From assembly GCF_901709675.1 (NCBI RefSeq), contig NC_051091.1:4500967-4564966 (forward strand): a stretch of DNA of 64,000 nucleotides, in the 5' to 3' direction. A program made the translations under genes and the position numbers. This stretch comes from Syngnathus acus (taxonomy: Eukaryota; Chordata; Actinopteri; Syngnathiformes; Syngnathidae). This document shows, piece by piece, positions 37,025-50,972 of the stretch. The notes under the pieces were generated by a model. That model did not search any database and was not told where the DNA came from. It worked only from the letters and a program-made list of their open reading frames with translations. Positions within the stretch are counted from its first letter, which is position 1, and each line of letters begins with the position of its first letter.

Positions 37025-40000
37025 CCTTCATATTTACACTGACCAATAATGGATCGATGGAATTAAACCAAGGGCAAACACAGCAAGTTCACAAACCATC
37101 AAGTAATTTAAAAGTCCTTCCTACAAAAAAAAAACCAACCCCGTCTAATGTTGCACAGCATTATGCACACACGCACATTTATCTTGGAGGAGGTCAACTT
37201 GTCCTACCAGTGAATGACTCTCTGGAGCTTGAAGAAAATTCATTCACTTACTGTTAAAGCTAGACTTGTCTGCTTCCTGCCTCTCTGAATAGCTATGGAT
37301 CATTATCACTGATGGAAAGATTTTTTTTCCCCCTTCTCTGCGGGTTGGCAGGCGCCTTGTTTTCGGTATGTAAACACCCTAACTCAGCATTTGTGTTGAT
37401 GGATGCGTCCCTGTTGCAGCAGAAACAGTTTTGACCATCCGTCAGCCTCGCCGTTGTTAAAGGCACTCAACTCGCGTGTATGCGTATTTAGAATGTAACA
37501 GGGAGCAAGAAGAATTACATTTGGAGGTATTTAGTCTTTCACTGTGTACGGTACAAACAAAAAGCAACATCCATCTCCTTTGATTCATTGCCCTTATTCA
37601 GCATTGAGTATAGCTTACCATATTTTGTCTAAGCTGGACCTCACAGATTCGAGTTTAGTCAACTCTTCCAGTTTTCTAAGGCACACTGATTTATTGCAGT
37701 ATACTTTCTAAAGGGGTAATTTAACAAGGCGGATTCCATTTCCTGCTACCACGCTATTTTTCATGCTACAACGTTGTATTCGTAGTCATGGAAAGCAAGC
37801 AGGCTACAGTGATGTGGCAAAGCATTTCGTTGAAAATGTTTCATTTTTTCTCGAGAAGAGAAATTCTGATAAAATTGTCCCCTTTTAACAGATGTTCAAA
37901 ATATAATCCAGCAAGTAAAAAAAAAAAACAACCTTCATAACGGATAAGACAAAGACGTGTAAGTAGTGAACGAAGCTCCATATTCACTCTGGTGCTATCG
38001 AGACATCCAGCTCTTGAGATAATATTGACCGTGGTCTGATTCCTCCACGTCAGCGTTCCACAAACGGAACCTCTGTATGCCAATTACTCGCTGTATAATG
38101 TCTGCCGTTGCCGTGTGTCTCGAAGCGTCGTTACCACGTTGAACCTGAGCCCTTTTACTCTCCTGACTGAGGTTATGTACACGTTCGATATTGCATTTCA
38201 AGAGGCTGAGCTCAGCAGTTTGCTTCAACATGCCGACTTCACATAGGAGTCAGTGGGTGACCAGAATGTATTCTTAAATTAAAAGTTTTCTGATACAGCA
38301 AAGGTCACTGAATTCTGCACTGATCCAAAGTAGGCATTTGAGTAAATTGGACACGTCAAGTGCCGTGTCAACAGGATTCATGAGTAATGGCCGACTCCAT
38401 TCCAGAAGCAACACAATCCATTCGTGACCGCCATGTTGGCAGAACCACACAAATTACAGAATATAAACACTTGTGGTTTAGTCTAATGAAGGCAGGTAAT
38501 ACTAGTTGGAATAAAAGATGTGCTAAAACAAAAATTCACCCAATGATTTGTCAATCAATATACATACATCCAGTACACGTCCAATACTTCCACCGCCTGA
38601 ATATTTCCTCATATTGTCGATGACTAGCATACATTATTTCTCTTAGCTTCGGAGCCTTGTCATCGATAAAATAATTAATCAGTGACCACGGGCGTTTGCT
38701 TTATGAATAAACAAAACAATACGAACTGATGACAACCATGTCACTGCCTCTGGGTAGCTGAGATTTAATCAATATGTCATTGAACCAAAACATATTCATG
38801 TTCAGTCTGATGCTATCGCCATGACTGATGACACCAACCCCCTTTTTTTCATCATTTCATCATAACAACACAAGAAATGGAGAGCAGGCAGTAAGGAAGG
38901 GATGCAAGTCGCTTTCATATTGATGCTATTGTGCACATTCAGTGCAATTCCAGTGGGAGAGTTTGAAGTCACTTCTAACGGCCTTGATGACGTAATGACG
39001 TTACCAACATTACTTCAATTATTCCATCTTTAAAGCTGTTTTCATCCGACAGGTGAGATCCCGTAACCCAATGCAGGTTTCTTTTAAGCGGGTGGTAGAA
39101 GCCTGACACGACGGTGTAAACAAATCTCCTGTTATTAAACCAAAGGTGACAAACTTATATTCAAAGAATATTTGAGTGCAAGCTCAAAGAGGTATCCTTG
39201 AATATTTAATGCTGCCAGAGCGCCGCACGTTATTTGATGTCCCTGACGCTAGGAGTGTCCCCCCGCAGATGCAAGTGGGAGCTCTTTGTCTAACTAAATC
39301 TCACCCATCTGGCTCTTTCCTCATTATATTGAACCGAGCTTTGTCTCTGTTTGTTTTCCGCCGACATTGAAAGGCCCCATCTCTCAACCTCAATTAAGCA
39401 TGTCTAACTACCCGAGCTCACTTTTTCCTCCTTTAATTAAAACATTTGTTGCACTGGCAGGTTGGAATGGCCTCGGCAAAGCAGAGGCGTTCGTCACTGG
39501 GAGGATTATGAGAATCTAACTCGGGACAAGGCAAGGTGCTTAACGATGGAATTACTGCTGAAATGAGTTTTTAATCACACTGTTAGTGTTGAGGAAATAC
39601 GCAGGCCCAAAGACAAAGAGCATGCAGATTGCCGCCAAGAGGGATAAGACTGCAACCGGGAAACTAAGTGGACGTTCTATTTCATATTAGGCTGCATCTC
39701 CAAGTCGTCCATAAATTGAAGCGTGACAACCCAGTTGATGATTATAGAGCGAGTATTACCAGAATAAGATACTTAACTGTGAAGACTACTTTATGTTTTA
39801 GGTATTAATATTTTAGAAGCTCATTCTAGCATTGAACATTTCTAATCCAATTTTCGATAATAAAACCATGACTTCCTTACAGCAAACACAAGTCCAATTT
39901 TAGCCTCACTGAAATAGTAATGCAGCTTATTTGATGAGATGCGCGTCATAGATAAGCACACTGCCTCCCACTCGTTCCCTTTGCAGGCTTGCAATAAGGT

Positions 40001-41494
40001 CATGGAAAAAAGACGAACAAGTTTGGGGGTTACCGCGACCCAGCAGCAAAAATAGGAGGATGATCTGATTGTGTGGACGGCTGAATGTTAAATAAAATGG
40101 AGCCTCACGGGCCTGGCATTCGCTTACACAGGTTGCATTGCTTTTTGCATCTCAGTGAACTAAATCACTTCCTGTGATTTGGATAAATTGTTCGGGAAAA
40201 GACAGAAAGCACAAGAACTCAAAAGAAAGTTGCAAATGCAGCAGCTGTGGCACTCCTAATAGAAAAAGTTGCTTGGCTAGATGTTTTTATTTTGTAATAT
40301 TCACATTTCAAGGACTTGTCTCATTTTAATTCAGGATGAGAAAAGCTGAGAGTGGAGCCTGCTGATTGTGATTGTAATTCCCCACAGCGTTTTTATTATT
40401 TCAGTTTATGTGATAACATCTTTAATTCCATTTTGAATAGGTTTATATGTCCAGCATAAAATACTCCTTTGTGACTTTAATTATAGTTGCGAGATAAGAG
40501 GTGCGGTAGGAAAGAAAGCAGAAAGCGAAAACAAAAAAAAATTGAAGTAAGTCATTTGTAAAGATGGCCACAAATGATGAAGCTCTGTGTCTTATCGCTC
40601 GGGACATCACTTCCTGTAGCTTCCGTTGCTTTGGATTTATCTTGTAATCTATTCAAAGGAGACAATGAATCATAGCATCTAGGATGAGCCAAACACGGAG
40701 GCTCGTTCTGGGCAAGATTAAGAATATTGCAAATTCCCCTGACTGAATTAGCTGCCGACACTACGCAGCAAATCTCAATAGCGTAAAAGTCATCATTAGC
40801 TGCAAACACACTTCTCAAGCAATCTTGAGAAGACATTTGTTCAGGAACCACATGACACCAAATAAAAACACAAATGACTGTCCGTACATAAACTATCAAG
40901 TGTTCGAGTTGTACTTTTCTGACAGCTGCAGACAGGAAGAAGCAGCCAAATCTTTCCTTCACAGAGCGTGCGTGTGTACAAGTGTGTCGCTGCACAGTGC
41001 TGTCAGAGTGTCCTGCAGAGGCCGGGAAGGCTCGGCCAGCGCCGATGACAGCCGAGCCATCATCCCCGGTGCCACTTGAGTGCAGGGAGCATCCCAGGGT
41101 AGAGCTGAGATTTTATATTTTAACCTTTAATGGTTTTCAGGCAAATCCTTTTTTGTTTCGGTCATATCAAACACGGTTCCTGCCTATTGCGTTAGGACAA
41201 TGTATGATGTAAGACAAAGCAAACAGTCAAGAAGCATAAGATCATTCATTTTCCCTATGACTAGCCAGTATCTATGTTTGGTGCATTATCGTTATTTTTT
41301 CTATCGATGCTCTGTTGCCTTTATTTATATCCCCATTGTCATCCCAAGAGGTGGCGATACGTTTTTGACAGTCTGCTTTTAACTTATTACAGCTGTCGGA
41401 ACTCAAGTTACAACAGGGGATTCAGCAGCAACACAATTGATTCATTGCCTATCGACTGGAGGGTTTTCTTGCACGTAACTTCTCAAAAGCTATA
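37025..41494. other. Intergenic, no gene recognised
   Basis: About 4.5 kb of AT-rich sequence with TAAT-rich patches and short A/T runs. A 147-codon frame at 40552-40995 (minus) was examined; it shows no domain, no codon signal and no flanking splice pattern I can support. Confidence 0.4.
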
Positions 41495-41574
41495 TACACA
41501 CACACACACGCGCACATGCACACACACACACACACACACGTGTATATACACACACATACGTATACATATATACA
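41495..41574. repeat. Compound CA/TA microsatellite
   Basis: CA tracts interrupted by CG and TG pass into TATATACACACACATACG and TATACATATATACA. The alternating purine-pyrimidine tract abuts the palindromic MITE that follows. Confidence 0.9.
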
Positions 41575-41681
41575 TACCGTATTTTCCGCACTATAAGGCG
41601 CACCTAAAAACCTCAAATGTTCTCAAAAGCCGACAGCGCGCCTTATAATCCGGTGCGCCTTATAGTGCGGAAAATACGGTA
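41575..41681. mobile_element. 107-bp palindromic MITE with perfect 30-bp ends
   Basis: The first and last 30 bases are exact reverse complements. They begin TACCGTATTTTCCGCACTAT and continue AAGGCGCACC. The terminal TA on each side is consistent with a TA target duplication, as for Tc1/mariner-type elements. About 47 bases lie between the ends, and an extra GCGCCTTATA copy near 41637 mirrors part of the right end. The element has no coding capacity. Perfect ends suggest recent insertion or conversion between arms. This palindrome type (CCGTATTTTCCGCACTATAAGG) is known as a dispersed repeat in fish; I do not assign a named family. Confidence 0.85.
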
Positions 41682-44600
41682 CATGCATAAATATACACAC
41701 ACATATACAGACGTATACAGATATAGAAAGATAGAGAGATCAACAATATAGCCCAAGAGGCTGTCTGTCTCCTCTGAGAAATTGTCACGTCAACCATAAA
41801 ATTACTTGCCATTTGCCATTTGAATTCATATCAGTCACTTGGAAATTCAACTTTATACAGCGCGTTTCAGTGATCGTGCTGCGTTGACTTTCTTTCAAGG
41901 AAAATACCTTTCTTCAAAGCTGTAATTGTGTGATAAAAGGTGAACGTGTTCATCTCTTCACATTTGATGTTTTTCATCTCTTTTCGACTTGACTCAGAGT
42001 CAACTCCATCACCTCTATTAATTGATGGTTTTGTCAGCTGCAAGAAATGATCTGCCCTTGAGACGCTGACCTTTTAATTTTACCATCAAACATGCCCTTA
42101 GTCAGACAACATAAGAACGGCGAAGGTCAGTGTTCAGTTATATTCAGTTCATTGATGATGTAACACCTGCATTTGCTTCTTCATCCATGCTGACTCTAAA
42201 ACATGCCCCAATTTTATACTTTTACAGAGGGAAGAAATTAGCTTCATTAGTTTCCACTAATGCATGGATTTACTAGACCCTGATTTCCACCCTCGCTGGT
42301 GTTTTGACTACATTCTGTGAAGGCAAAAAAACAAGTTTCAAATGTACATTTATTCTTAAATTATGGGCTACATGCAGCCTTGGTTAACATTTAAAGCACA
42401 GTTAATTAAATGTATCTCTCTGGGCTCATTTGAACAATATTGCTCACGGCAAGGTTTTTGTGAAATAAATCACCGAAAATTTTACAAAATGGTATCACAT
42501 TAACTGTTGAAGCTACTACACTTTCCTTGAATTATTCTTCCATGATTTATTGATACATGTATATGTTTTTACCAAATATAATGATGATTCTAGATGGTCT
42601 TCACATCTGCATATATGGTATTAATTATTCACGTGCAATTTGTTTGAGTTTCAGAATCACTCCACTGAGGTAAGATGCTGAAGGCCCAAAGCGGCCTGTG
42701 CTGATATAAAATCATAATCAGATTAGATCCTTAAAAGCACAATCTACCAGAAGCTATCAGAATAGTTAACTATTGGACAGTTCTTTAAACACAGCACTGG
42801 CCGAGCAAGCTGCTTTCACCGATCAACAAGTCAAGTCTCGTATATGAAACACTTGCGACACTTTGAAGAATCCTGATTTTAAATGTTGGGTTGCTCCGCA
42901 GAGTACAAAAAACCACACTATTATCTGGCAAACATAGCCCATAGAGACAAGCTGGCACCAACTTTGATCTGACACACAATGGAGCGAGCTCAATGAGCAC
43001 ACAAGCACGAGCACAGCAGGATGCTTGCAAGTCATCAACAGCGGCAAGAACAGTCGGGGCATGCTTCAAAATATATTTGCTCACCAGAGCTAGCAATACA
43101 GTAATTGGTAAGAACCCTTGTGAATTTTTCATTTCACCTTCGTGTTCCCATTTTCACAAACCCAATACCTGTGCAGTGAGACTGCAGAAAGCTCTTGCAT
43201 TTAATTATTTTTTTGCGAAAAATAAAGACAATATGCGTTTAAACTGTCAGTTGGAATTTATCGACATTGTAAAGAAGCTGAAATGTTAAAAATTTCCTTT
43301 AATGCTGAAAAATAAATAAATGAAGAGCAACGCATGCATGAGTCTAAGCTTGTCCATGGATGACAAACTGGTAGGAGCTTTATCACTGACCTAATGAATA
43401 ATGTTTTATGAACAGTAATGTGATGAGGTTACCTTTATCTCAATGAAAACCATCAATCTTTGCCCTCTACTGTGCAGCGTTACGAGCGCTCATTAAGCCA
43501 TGCATAGATTTTGGACTACAAACCAATGGGGGGGGTGGGGGGACCTTCACCGCTCAGGAAGCAATTAAGACAAAGCTTCTTTTAAATCTTGAAATTGTAT
43601 TAAACGGTACGTTGGGTCATTGAAAATCATGAAATATTTCATGAATAAAGATTAATTTTGAAAGTCATTTATCAATCGGTAAAGCAAAATGCGGAAGAGG
43701 ACATTGGACAGTGAGTCTTATTGATTCTTGTGTTCTATTTGCCTGCATAGAAAATAACTTGGTTTTTTTTGGTCCCATTCTCTAAACACAACTGGGAAAT
43801 AAACAAAAGCCTTCTGGGATTCGGTCGTATCCACATCATGACCTCTGACTGTCACAGAAACAATAATCAAGGATGCAGAGTTTGGCCAACGTAATCAACT
43901 TTTTTCTTCAAGGCAGTCCTGGTGGCTGACAGCTTTGCTGAGATTCGTGCGGCATATCCGAGCTGTCTGAGTGGCAGCCAGAGGGCTTCGTTCGTCTCCG
44001 AGGTATATGATGATGGCTCCTCCCTCTCTCTCTCGCTTCATCTATCAAAGACTTGACACAGGTCGGACAGATTGATCTCTCTTTCACATGAGCCTGGCAC
44101 CCGCCGAGCTTTGATGAGGCTTGTTTAACAAGCAGCATCCTCACTGCCAATAAAAAGCCCTCCTCCTCCCCTGCAGGCGTCTCACACGAGCACGCCTCGG
44201 CGAATATATTAGCCACAAGCTCAGGATTTATAGACCCCCGCGGTGGGACTATATGATAAACCTTTGCCAATTAATTATTCTAAAACAATTTGATATATCT
44301 GATTATTAATTCTGGGACACAAGCTCACTTAAAGCAAAGATTGCTTGTAAAGGTTAGCTTTATCATGTTGACATTTTGCTTTAGCCAGTGTTCCACTCTC
44401 ACTGTCGAACAGTATTCAAAAGTATGGCCAACAGGTTTTACCTGCCGCACACAGCTGAAGAGCACAATGATGACCTTTCTAGCTTTTTTCCTTCCTCGAC
44501 TTGTTTTTTTGTTTGTTTGTTTTTTAACCTCGTCCCTCTTACTCAATTTGAACGATTACAGTGCCTTCACGAACATATTGTTTGCGCACACACATTGTTC

Positions 44601-47600
44601 CGAGGCTGGTGGGCCATGCCTGGAGGCACACGCAAATGAAAGGTCAAGCCCATCCAACTCCATCTCTTCTTCCAACTGCAGAGACACTAGACTAATTCTG
44701 CTCTTTGCGCAAGCAAACAGCAGAGAGACACAAAAAAAAACAAGAACTCCACCACTAGAGAAGTCCTCCATCCGTTCACCCAGCAGGTAATTGTATAAAA
44801 AAATGAACAAACAAGATTGATCACTTTTTGTTTCTATTCTGTCTGCATGTTTTTGTTTTGTTAAGCATGAATTGATTGGTCCGTCCGAATTGACTGTGTC
44901 TGCAAAATTCTATCCCGCTTGCATTCATCGATTCAGCATGTCATCAAACAAAACAAAGCCAATTTTGTTTTACAAAGAAAAATTAATGAATCGCAATGCA
45001 AATGGCGATGTCAAACAATTCCACAAGTGATGCGGGAAAAAATTTTCATCACAAGTCGGACTTAAATTCCAGTTGTAATATACTTGGATGATTCAAAAAC
45101 AATAAACACAATGGTTTCATTAGGAGGTAAAGGTCTGACATGGCTTCCCCAAAAATGAACCATTTTGTCAGAACACTAACTTACATTTGGGCTAATGTGT
45201 GTTCCAGCGTCGACGATATACACGCTCAGTGGTGCTAACCTGCATCTCAGGAGAGCGAGCCGACCTGCTGAGTCATCATCGCTGAATAGCTGATCTTGCC
45301 AAACTTTTGACATTGACTAAAGACTTAAGACTGAAAGCCTTGAACCAAACTTATGCGCTTCGCAGATACCGCCTCAGACATGGAACAGCAAGGTCGTAAA
45401 AACGTGGCCATTTTGTGCGGTGACAATATGACCTTGAAAGCAAACATGAGCTTTAAAAGCAGCAAAGCCACATGATATGGCCCCCACTAGCCCCCCCCAC
45501 CTCACCCACCCCCGTACATTGACTTTCATGATCAACCCTGCTCTGGCATATTGGGAAAGTCACACGGTGTTTAGCAGTGTTACTCACCGCAACAAGCTGC
45601 CTCACGGTCATAATTTACAGCCCACACCAAATATTTGATTCCATGTTGTGCTGCTTGTTATTCCCATATTCCCTTGCACATGAGCAAGCTAAAAGCATTG
45701 CCATTACCGCATCACACTCTTAAAGCGCTGCCTCTGACCCATTAGAGTGGGCTGGTGGGAGTAGGCCTGCAAAATGATGATCACGGAGAATTCTATAAAA
45801 AGAAAACGACCGCCGGCATTTGTTAGTCAGAGCGGAGGCAAGATTAAGCAAACGGTGTCAGTCGCAAGCGAGCGCGTCAGAATCCCCCCAAAACATGAAA
45901 CGAGGCTCTTCGCTACGTTTCACCGGGCAACACTGGGGTCAATTAATCTCGGGGCTTTTAATGACCCTCGAAGGTGACTCCCCGGATAAGTGCAATTACA
46001 CTGGAAATATGGGTGCTCCCAATTAGTCCTCAAGTTTGCCTCCATCTTTGTAGCAGAGGCGGCGTGTGTGTCCCACAGGGTCAGCCTGTTTGCGACTTCA
46101 TTAGCAGCCTTCTAAAAGTGGAAGATGAAGGCCTGGCCTAGATCACAACTCGGTGCGCGGGGATCATCGCTACTTTGGACGAGTTTGTCCTTGCAAGCGT
46201 AGAAAGGTGGAAGAGACCGGGCGGAACCTCGGAAACACTTCTCAGACTGAATAGATGAGAAGGAGTTTACTAGCGTTTTGTTATTTTAGGCAAGACCCGC
46301 GGGAAGTCACAGAAATGTCTATAACTGTGCCAAGGACTGATGATTATGGTACTGATGATGATGATCCTTCATCTCTTTCTCTAAAGCATCTTGAGCCCAT
46401 CTCTAATTGCTCCCCCATCCTTTCTTTCCATGAAATTGTTAATGAGAATTTTGTGCGATGTGGACGTCAGGGGCGCAGTCGCTTTTGTGTGTGCCAGCGC
46501 ACAGTGCGTGAGTAATGGCTGTGACTAACGTCGCTTGGCAGCCTCTGCTCTCGTCCATCGCTGCCAGCTGTCCCCTGCCACCCCTCTGGGTGCATTTGGG
46601 TGCTCTCAGCAGGTCTCGGTAATCACACATGCTTGCGTGCAAACACACACACACACACACATTCAGATGGATATACACAACTGTATGTACAAACGCGTAT
46701 TTGACAACATCCAAATCAAATTCAACGCTACATACATGAATAAATTAAAACTATTTATTTAGGCGCTTTGACTAATTCATTTAGTGCAACATGAATTTTT
46801 TTTTTAGTTCATGTAAAGTAATATGATAAGGTGAACCAAACCAATTATTTCATCAATGTCCGAAATTAACACAATTGGTCCATTATTTTTTTAACATTGA
46901 ATGAACCAAATAATTTTTTTGAACTTGTCACAAATAAAGCTTTAAGCTTTTTTGATGTATTTGCCATGCTTCTTATTAGAACCATCTCTCGACTCATGTG
47001 TATTTAAAAAACACTTTTAAACAACCACAGCTGCATACAAAGTGGAGCAAAAAATAAAGCATACAAAAAAAAGCAGTTAAAACAATGAATTGATAATGAA
47101 GACGGTAAAAAAACAAACCATCATGCTGTAATCAATATGGAAAAAAAACTGCAGCTATCTTCTAGCTTGTGGGGTGCACTGAATGTTTTCTAATTTTTTT
47201 TTTTTTTGGACGCCCACTCGACTGTTCACAAACACGTTATACCTTCCTCATATTATCTATCATGGAGATTGGAACTTCAGGGCATTTGGGAAATAAATGA
47301 GATGAGTAAGTCAGTTTGGGGATGTAGCTGGCTGGTTGAAGCTGTAGGAATCTCATTACAGTGGCCTCTGGACCGGCCCTGCGGCTAAGTATATCACTCG
47401 GAGTGATTTGAAATTTGTGTCCAATGAAGTAGGACTTGATCTGTGGCCCTCTCCCGGTTCTCTCTGGCGGTTTTGCGCCATAATCTGGAGGAGCCCCAAC
47501 TCTGATGGATTTGTGGTATCTGTTTAGTTTGCATACAGCTGGGGTCGTTTTACGAACAGAAAGTCATTTGCTGACTTGGGGGGTAGGAACATGCACTGGG

Positions 47601-50600
47601 TCCAGTAGCGCTGCAGTTTTACACCAAAATGAGACTCCGGATTACTTCCAAGTCGAGAAAACGGGTAGAGCATCACTCAACTGCATGGCCGTCATGGCTG
47701 TAAAGCATTTATCAGAGAAGGGGTCGTTGAGTCGGCTTAACTCTTTTGACGACGTGCGACTTGACTTGACACGGGGTGTGATTTTTGATCGTTCATATGT
47801 TGGCTTTGAAGGTAAAATATCTCGATGTCTCATTCCTAGCTAGAATGGAACGGCAGCCAGTGGAACAATTTCTCAAGGACGCATCATACATCATTGAATG
47901 ACGTGCGGGGGCAATGAAAATGTTTATTTCCATCCGTTCACAGAAATAAACTCGGTGCACTCCGACCACTTACACATACAGCGCTTTACATGCGTCAAGA
48001 AATGAATTTGCGACGGTATTTTGTAATCTCATTTGACGAGAACGACTAAACATATCCGTGGGAATCGTCCACAGCTCATCATGAGGGATGCAAATTGATT
48101 TTCAGTGGAGTTGCTTGCAGAGAGCTATTCTGTGCAGAAGGGCACTCTAGTGATGAAATCCTCGATCTGCTTTGTCTTCATCAGTCAGCAAGTACAAGTG
48201 CGCTGCGGTTTGTTGAAAGCAATGACGAAATATTGTTTTTATTCACTGAAACAATGGCGTCTGTTGATGTGACAATTCCAGTCGTTTTCAAAGTTACTAG
48301 CATGTTCCTAATGTGATTCTGCACAATCTAGCTTGTGTTGAATGTTAATATATTATTGTCCATATGCTGGGACTGACAAAGTACTTCTACAGGCTGCTAA
48401 ACTGCTGAAATCGATAGTGGTGCAACGGAAGCCAGGGGGAAGTGAATTCATTATCTCGGGGTTGTCAGGTGTAATTGGACAGATGCGTTTCAAATTGGTC
48501 ATGTCATCATTGCAAGGACACAGGCTGAAAATGCTCTGGTGCTGGTATCATAAAGAAATAAAATCCACCCCCACAACTTAAAATAAACCCCAAATGGTGA
48601 TGTCCACTGCAAAGCATAGCTTGTTACTTTGTGACCATAAAGATTTCATTTTCTATATAAATCAATATTTCCAAACAATACTGGATTTACCGATGCATGA
48701 AGGTAAAATGCATTCATAAAAACTGCTCAAACTCTGAGTTCCAAGACGTACTGAGACACAAGTGCCCACTTGATTAAATGCACAATGGCAACACTCAACA
48801 CAAACAAATCCTGTGCATTGTTTGACAATTCTTTTGTTCTCTTTGCTTCGCCTTTGGATATCTTAAGTTGTTTGTTTCTTTAGAAATCCGTATATATTAT
48901 ATATATATGTATATATATAACATTAGCACAATCCTTCCCAAAGTTGAGTGCCAGGTCCTGATTTAAAAATCCTCAGAGGCTCAATACGACCTTATATCGT
49001 AATTTTGACCAACATGAGCCTAGGATCAATAATTCCTGAATACTATACAGAAGTGGATGCTACTATATATCCAGAACTGAGAAATCTACTTCCAATCAAA
49101 TGGTCTGTATTCACACCCACAACGGCGCAAACTATTTGTTAGAAATGTTTGTATGTATTAATGGCTGCATTGACTGATGCTCCTCAATAGCCTACCTACT
49201 GTCTTGATTCTGGCGGGTAGACTTGTCGTCCATTTGGTGAGTACATTGGCTAAAAGCAAATGTTCCGCAGTAAAAAGGTCCAGGTTTTGTACGAGGGATA
49301 CAAAGTGGCTCAGACTGAGATCAGCAGGATCAGTTTGGACTCCTATCCCAGGGGGGATTGAAGTGGCTGAGAGCGCAACGGCAAAAGAAAGTGAAAGCTT
49401 CCAGTTTCCCTCACAACCAATCCTCATTGCAAACCTATAATCTCCGCCAACAAAACGGCCAAGACTCCGAAAAACGGCTGTTGCATCCCGATTCAAAGCA
49501 AGCCTTACTGTTGTTGCTCAATTCCATACGTGACCCGCAGGCAGAAAACTACTCGGCCGTGTTTTGTACAAAGCAGTGACGATGTGAAAATGATTTTTAG
49601 ATTTTTGATTCAATCACAGGACATGAATGAAACTGCTACTGAGTGTAATACAAAGAACACCACATCATGTCTACTATCAAAATAAGACATGAGGCTCTCT
49701 GAAAAGGCATTATGTTGCCTTCTTCTTCAACAGTATTTCCCTTATGAAAGAAAACTACAGTCCAGTGAAATGCCACCGTTTTGTGTCCTCCTAATTACAA
49801 ACAACATCTTAAGACAATACAACATGAAATCTAGTTGGTGGATCACAGACAATTTGTAGAAGCGCTCGAGGGTGATTTAAGCATCCGAGGGCTAAGCGCC
49901 GCTTGTCATCTGTGCCGCTCGTTGTTGTCTGGAAACGACCCATTTGCTATTTGTTTGGTGCCCTCCGGCCACGGGCTGCTGCTGGTGATAAGAGCGTGAT
50001 GGAGCCCGGCCCGAGGGGGTATCTTCCCTTCTTCACTTCCCTCATTTTAGTTCCCTACTTAAAGTGGAGACATCCGGATTTGCTGGCTGTAAGACCCTTC
50101 GTCCAGGATTCTCACTCTCTCGATTTTGTTCTCTCGCTGGCCTTACTCGTGCTGCTCAAGAATCTCTTGGATTATGATACTCAAAAAAGGTGTTGCTGTT
50201 AGCACTGATATTACCACGGCAGGCCTTAGGTAAAGGACACTTGTGAGAAAATAATCACTGAGACAGCCTTGGAATGGAACCACACGACTTGTATTTTTGT
50301 GGGACTAAAATACTCATTTGAATTAAAACAACAATGTCAGTTAGCACAACAAAGCGAGGAATTTGTTTGTTCCAAAGTAATTTGCTAAAATGTTTTAATT
50401 TGGGGGGACAATACAAAAGATAATTGGCTCTGAAAACTTTTTTTATTCTCTGAAAATAAAGGAAAACCAATTTCCACATTGAGCAAAACTTAAAATATTT
50501 AGTTGATCTACCCAACTTGAAATGCTACCAACTTGCCTTGAAATTTTGATCACCTCAGCTTTTATTTATTTTGCTTTTTTTCCCTCAACAGTGTAAATAT

Positions 50601-50877
50601 CTTTTTAATATTTGCAAATTTTGATACGTTTTGTGTTAAGAGGAAGGAAACACCTAAAAAATGCTGACGTTGAAATCTTTCTGTCCCAAACATTTTGTCA
50701 TCCTTGAGTATATGGACCAAAACGGAAAGGAAACAAAGCCTGCAGGCGGCTCTCAGCTAGTAAGATGAAACCTTGTAACCATGTGAATGTCACCGAGTTA
50801 GTGTCATATTAAGTTTCTAGAATGAGGAAAGCAGACCCCCCCCCCTATCCGCCTGGTCTTATTGATCTGTCTTGGAT
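41682..50877. other. Intergenic, no gene recognised
   Basis: About 9 kb without a supportable gene. It contains a CA repeat (46643-46661), a C-rich patch (45480-45515), an AT run (48893-48919) and a T run (47198-47208). Frames of 166 codons (44290-44790, plus), 120 codons (43908-44270, minus) and 112 codons (47505-47843, plus) show no recognisable domain. The interval 49200-49420 has lower AT than its surroundings and a repeat-like look, but I could not match it to a family. Confidence 0.4.
46643..46661. repeat. CA microsatellite
   Basis: A short pure CA tract. Confidence 0.9.
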
Positions 50878-50972
50878 GTGCCCTGCCTCTCGATCATCCA
50901 GTGTCAGCTGGGCTCCACAAGCCGCCTGCAATCCCGTACAGGATAAGCCATATGGATAATGGATGCCCTCCT
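50878..50972 (+). repeat. Degenerate SINE / L2-CR1-like tail fragment
   Basis: The blocks GTGCCCTGCCTCTCG, CAGTGTCAGCTGGG, CTCCACAAGCCGCC, then GTACAGGATAAGCC and ATGGATAATGGATG match the terminal part of the common teleost repeat (GCCTCTCGCCC, GTCAGCTGGGATAGGCTCC, GGATAAGCGG, AATGGATGG). Only the tail is present. Divergence shows that it is older than the copy at 36275. Confidence 0.65.

Noticed and set aside
36846-37046. Leu-Thr-His-Ser repeat protein on the minus strand
   Set aside because: This is the pure GTGA tetranucleotide array in translation.
40552-40995. 147-codon minus-strand frame
   Set aside because: No recognisable family and composition like the neighbouring non-coding DNA.
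43908-44270. 120-codon minus-strand frame with several Cys and His
   Set aside because: The Cys/His spacing does not fit a zinc finger or other known motif.
44290-44790. 166-codon plus-strand frame
   Set aside because: No domain, low-complexity stretches and no splice or promoter context; compatible with chance.
49200-49420. Repeat-like segment with GTCCAGGTTTTGTACGAGGG, possibly a decayed SINE
   Set aside because: No B box match and no family could be recognised by eye.
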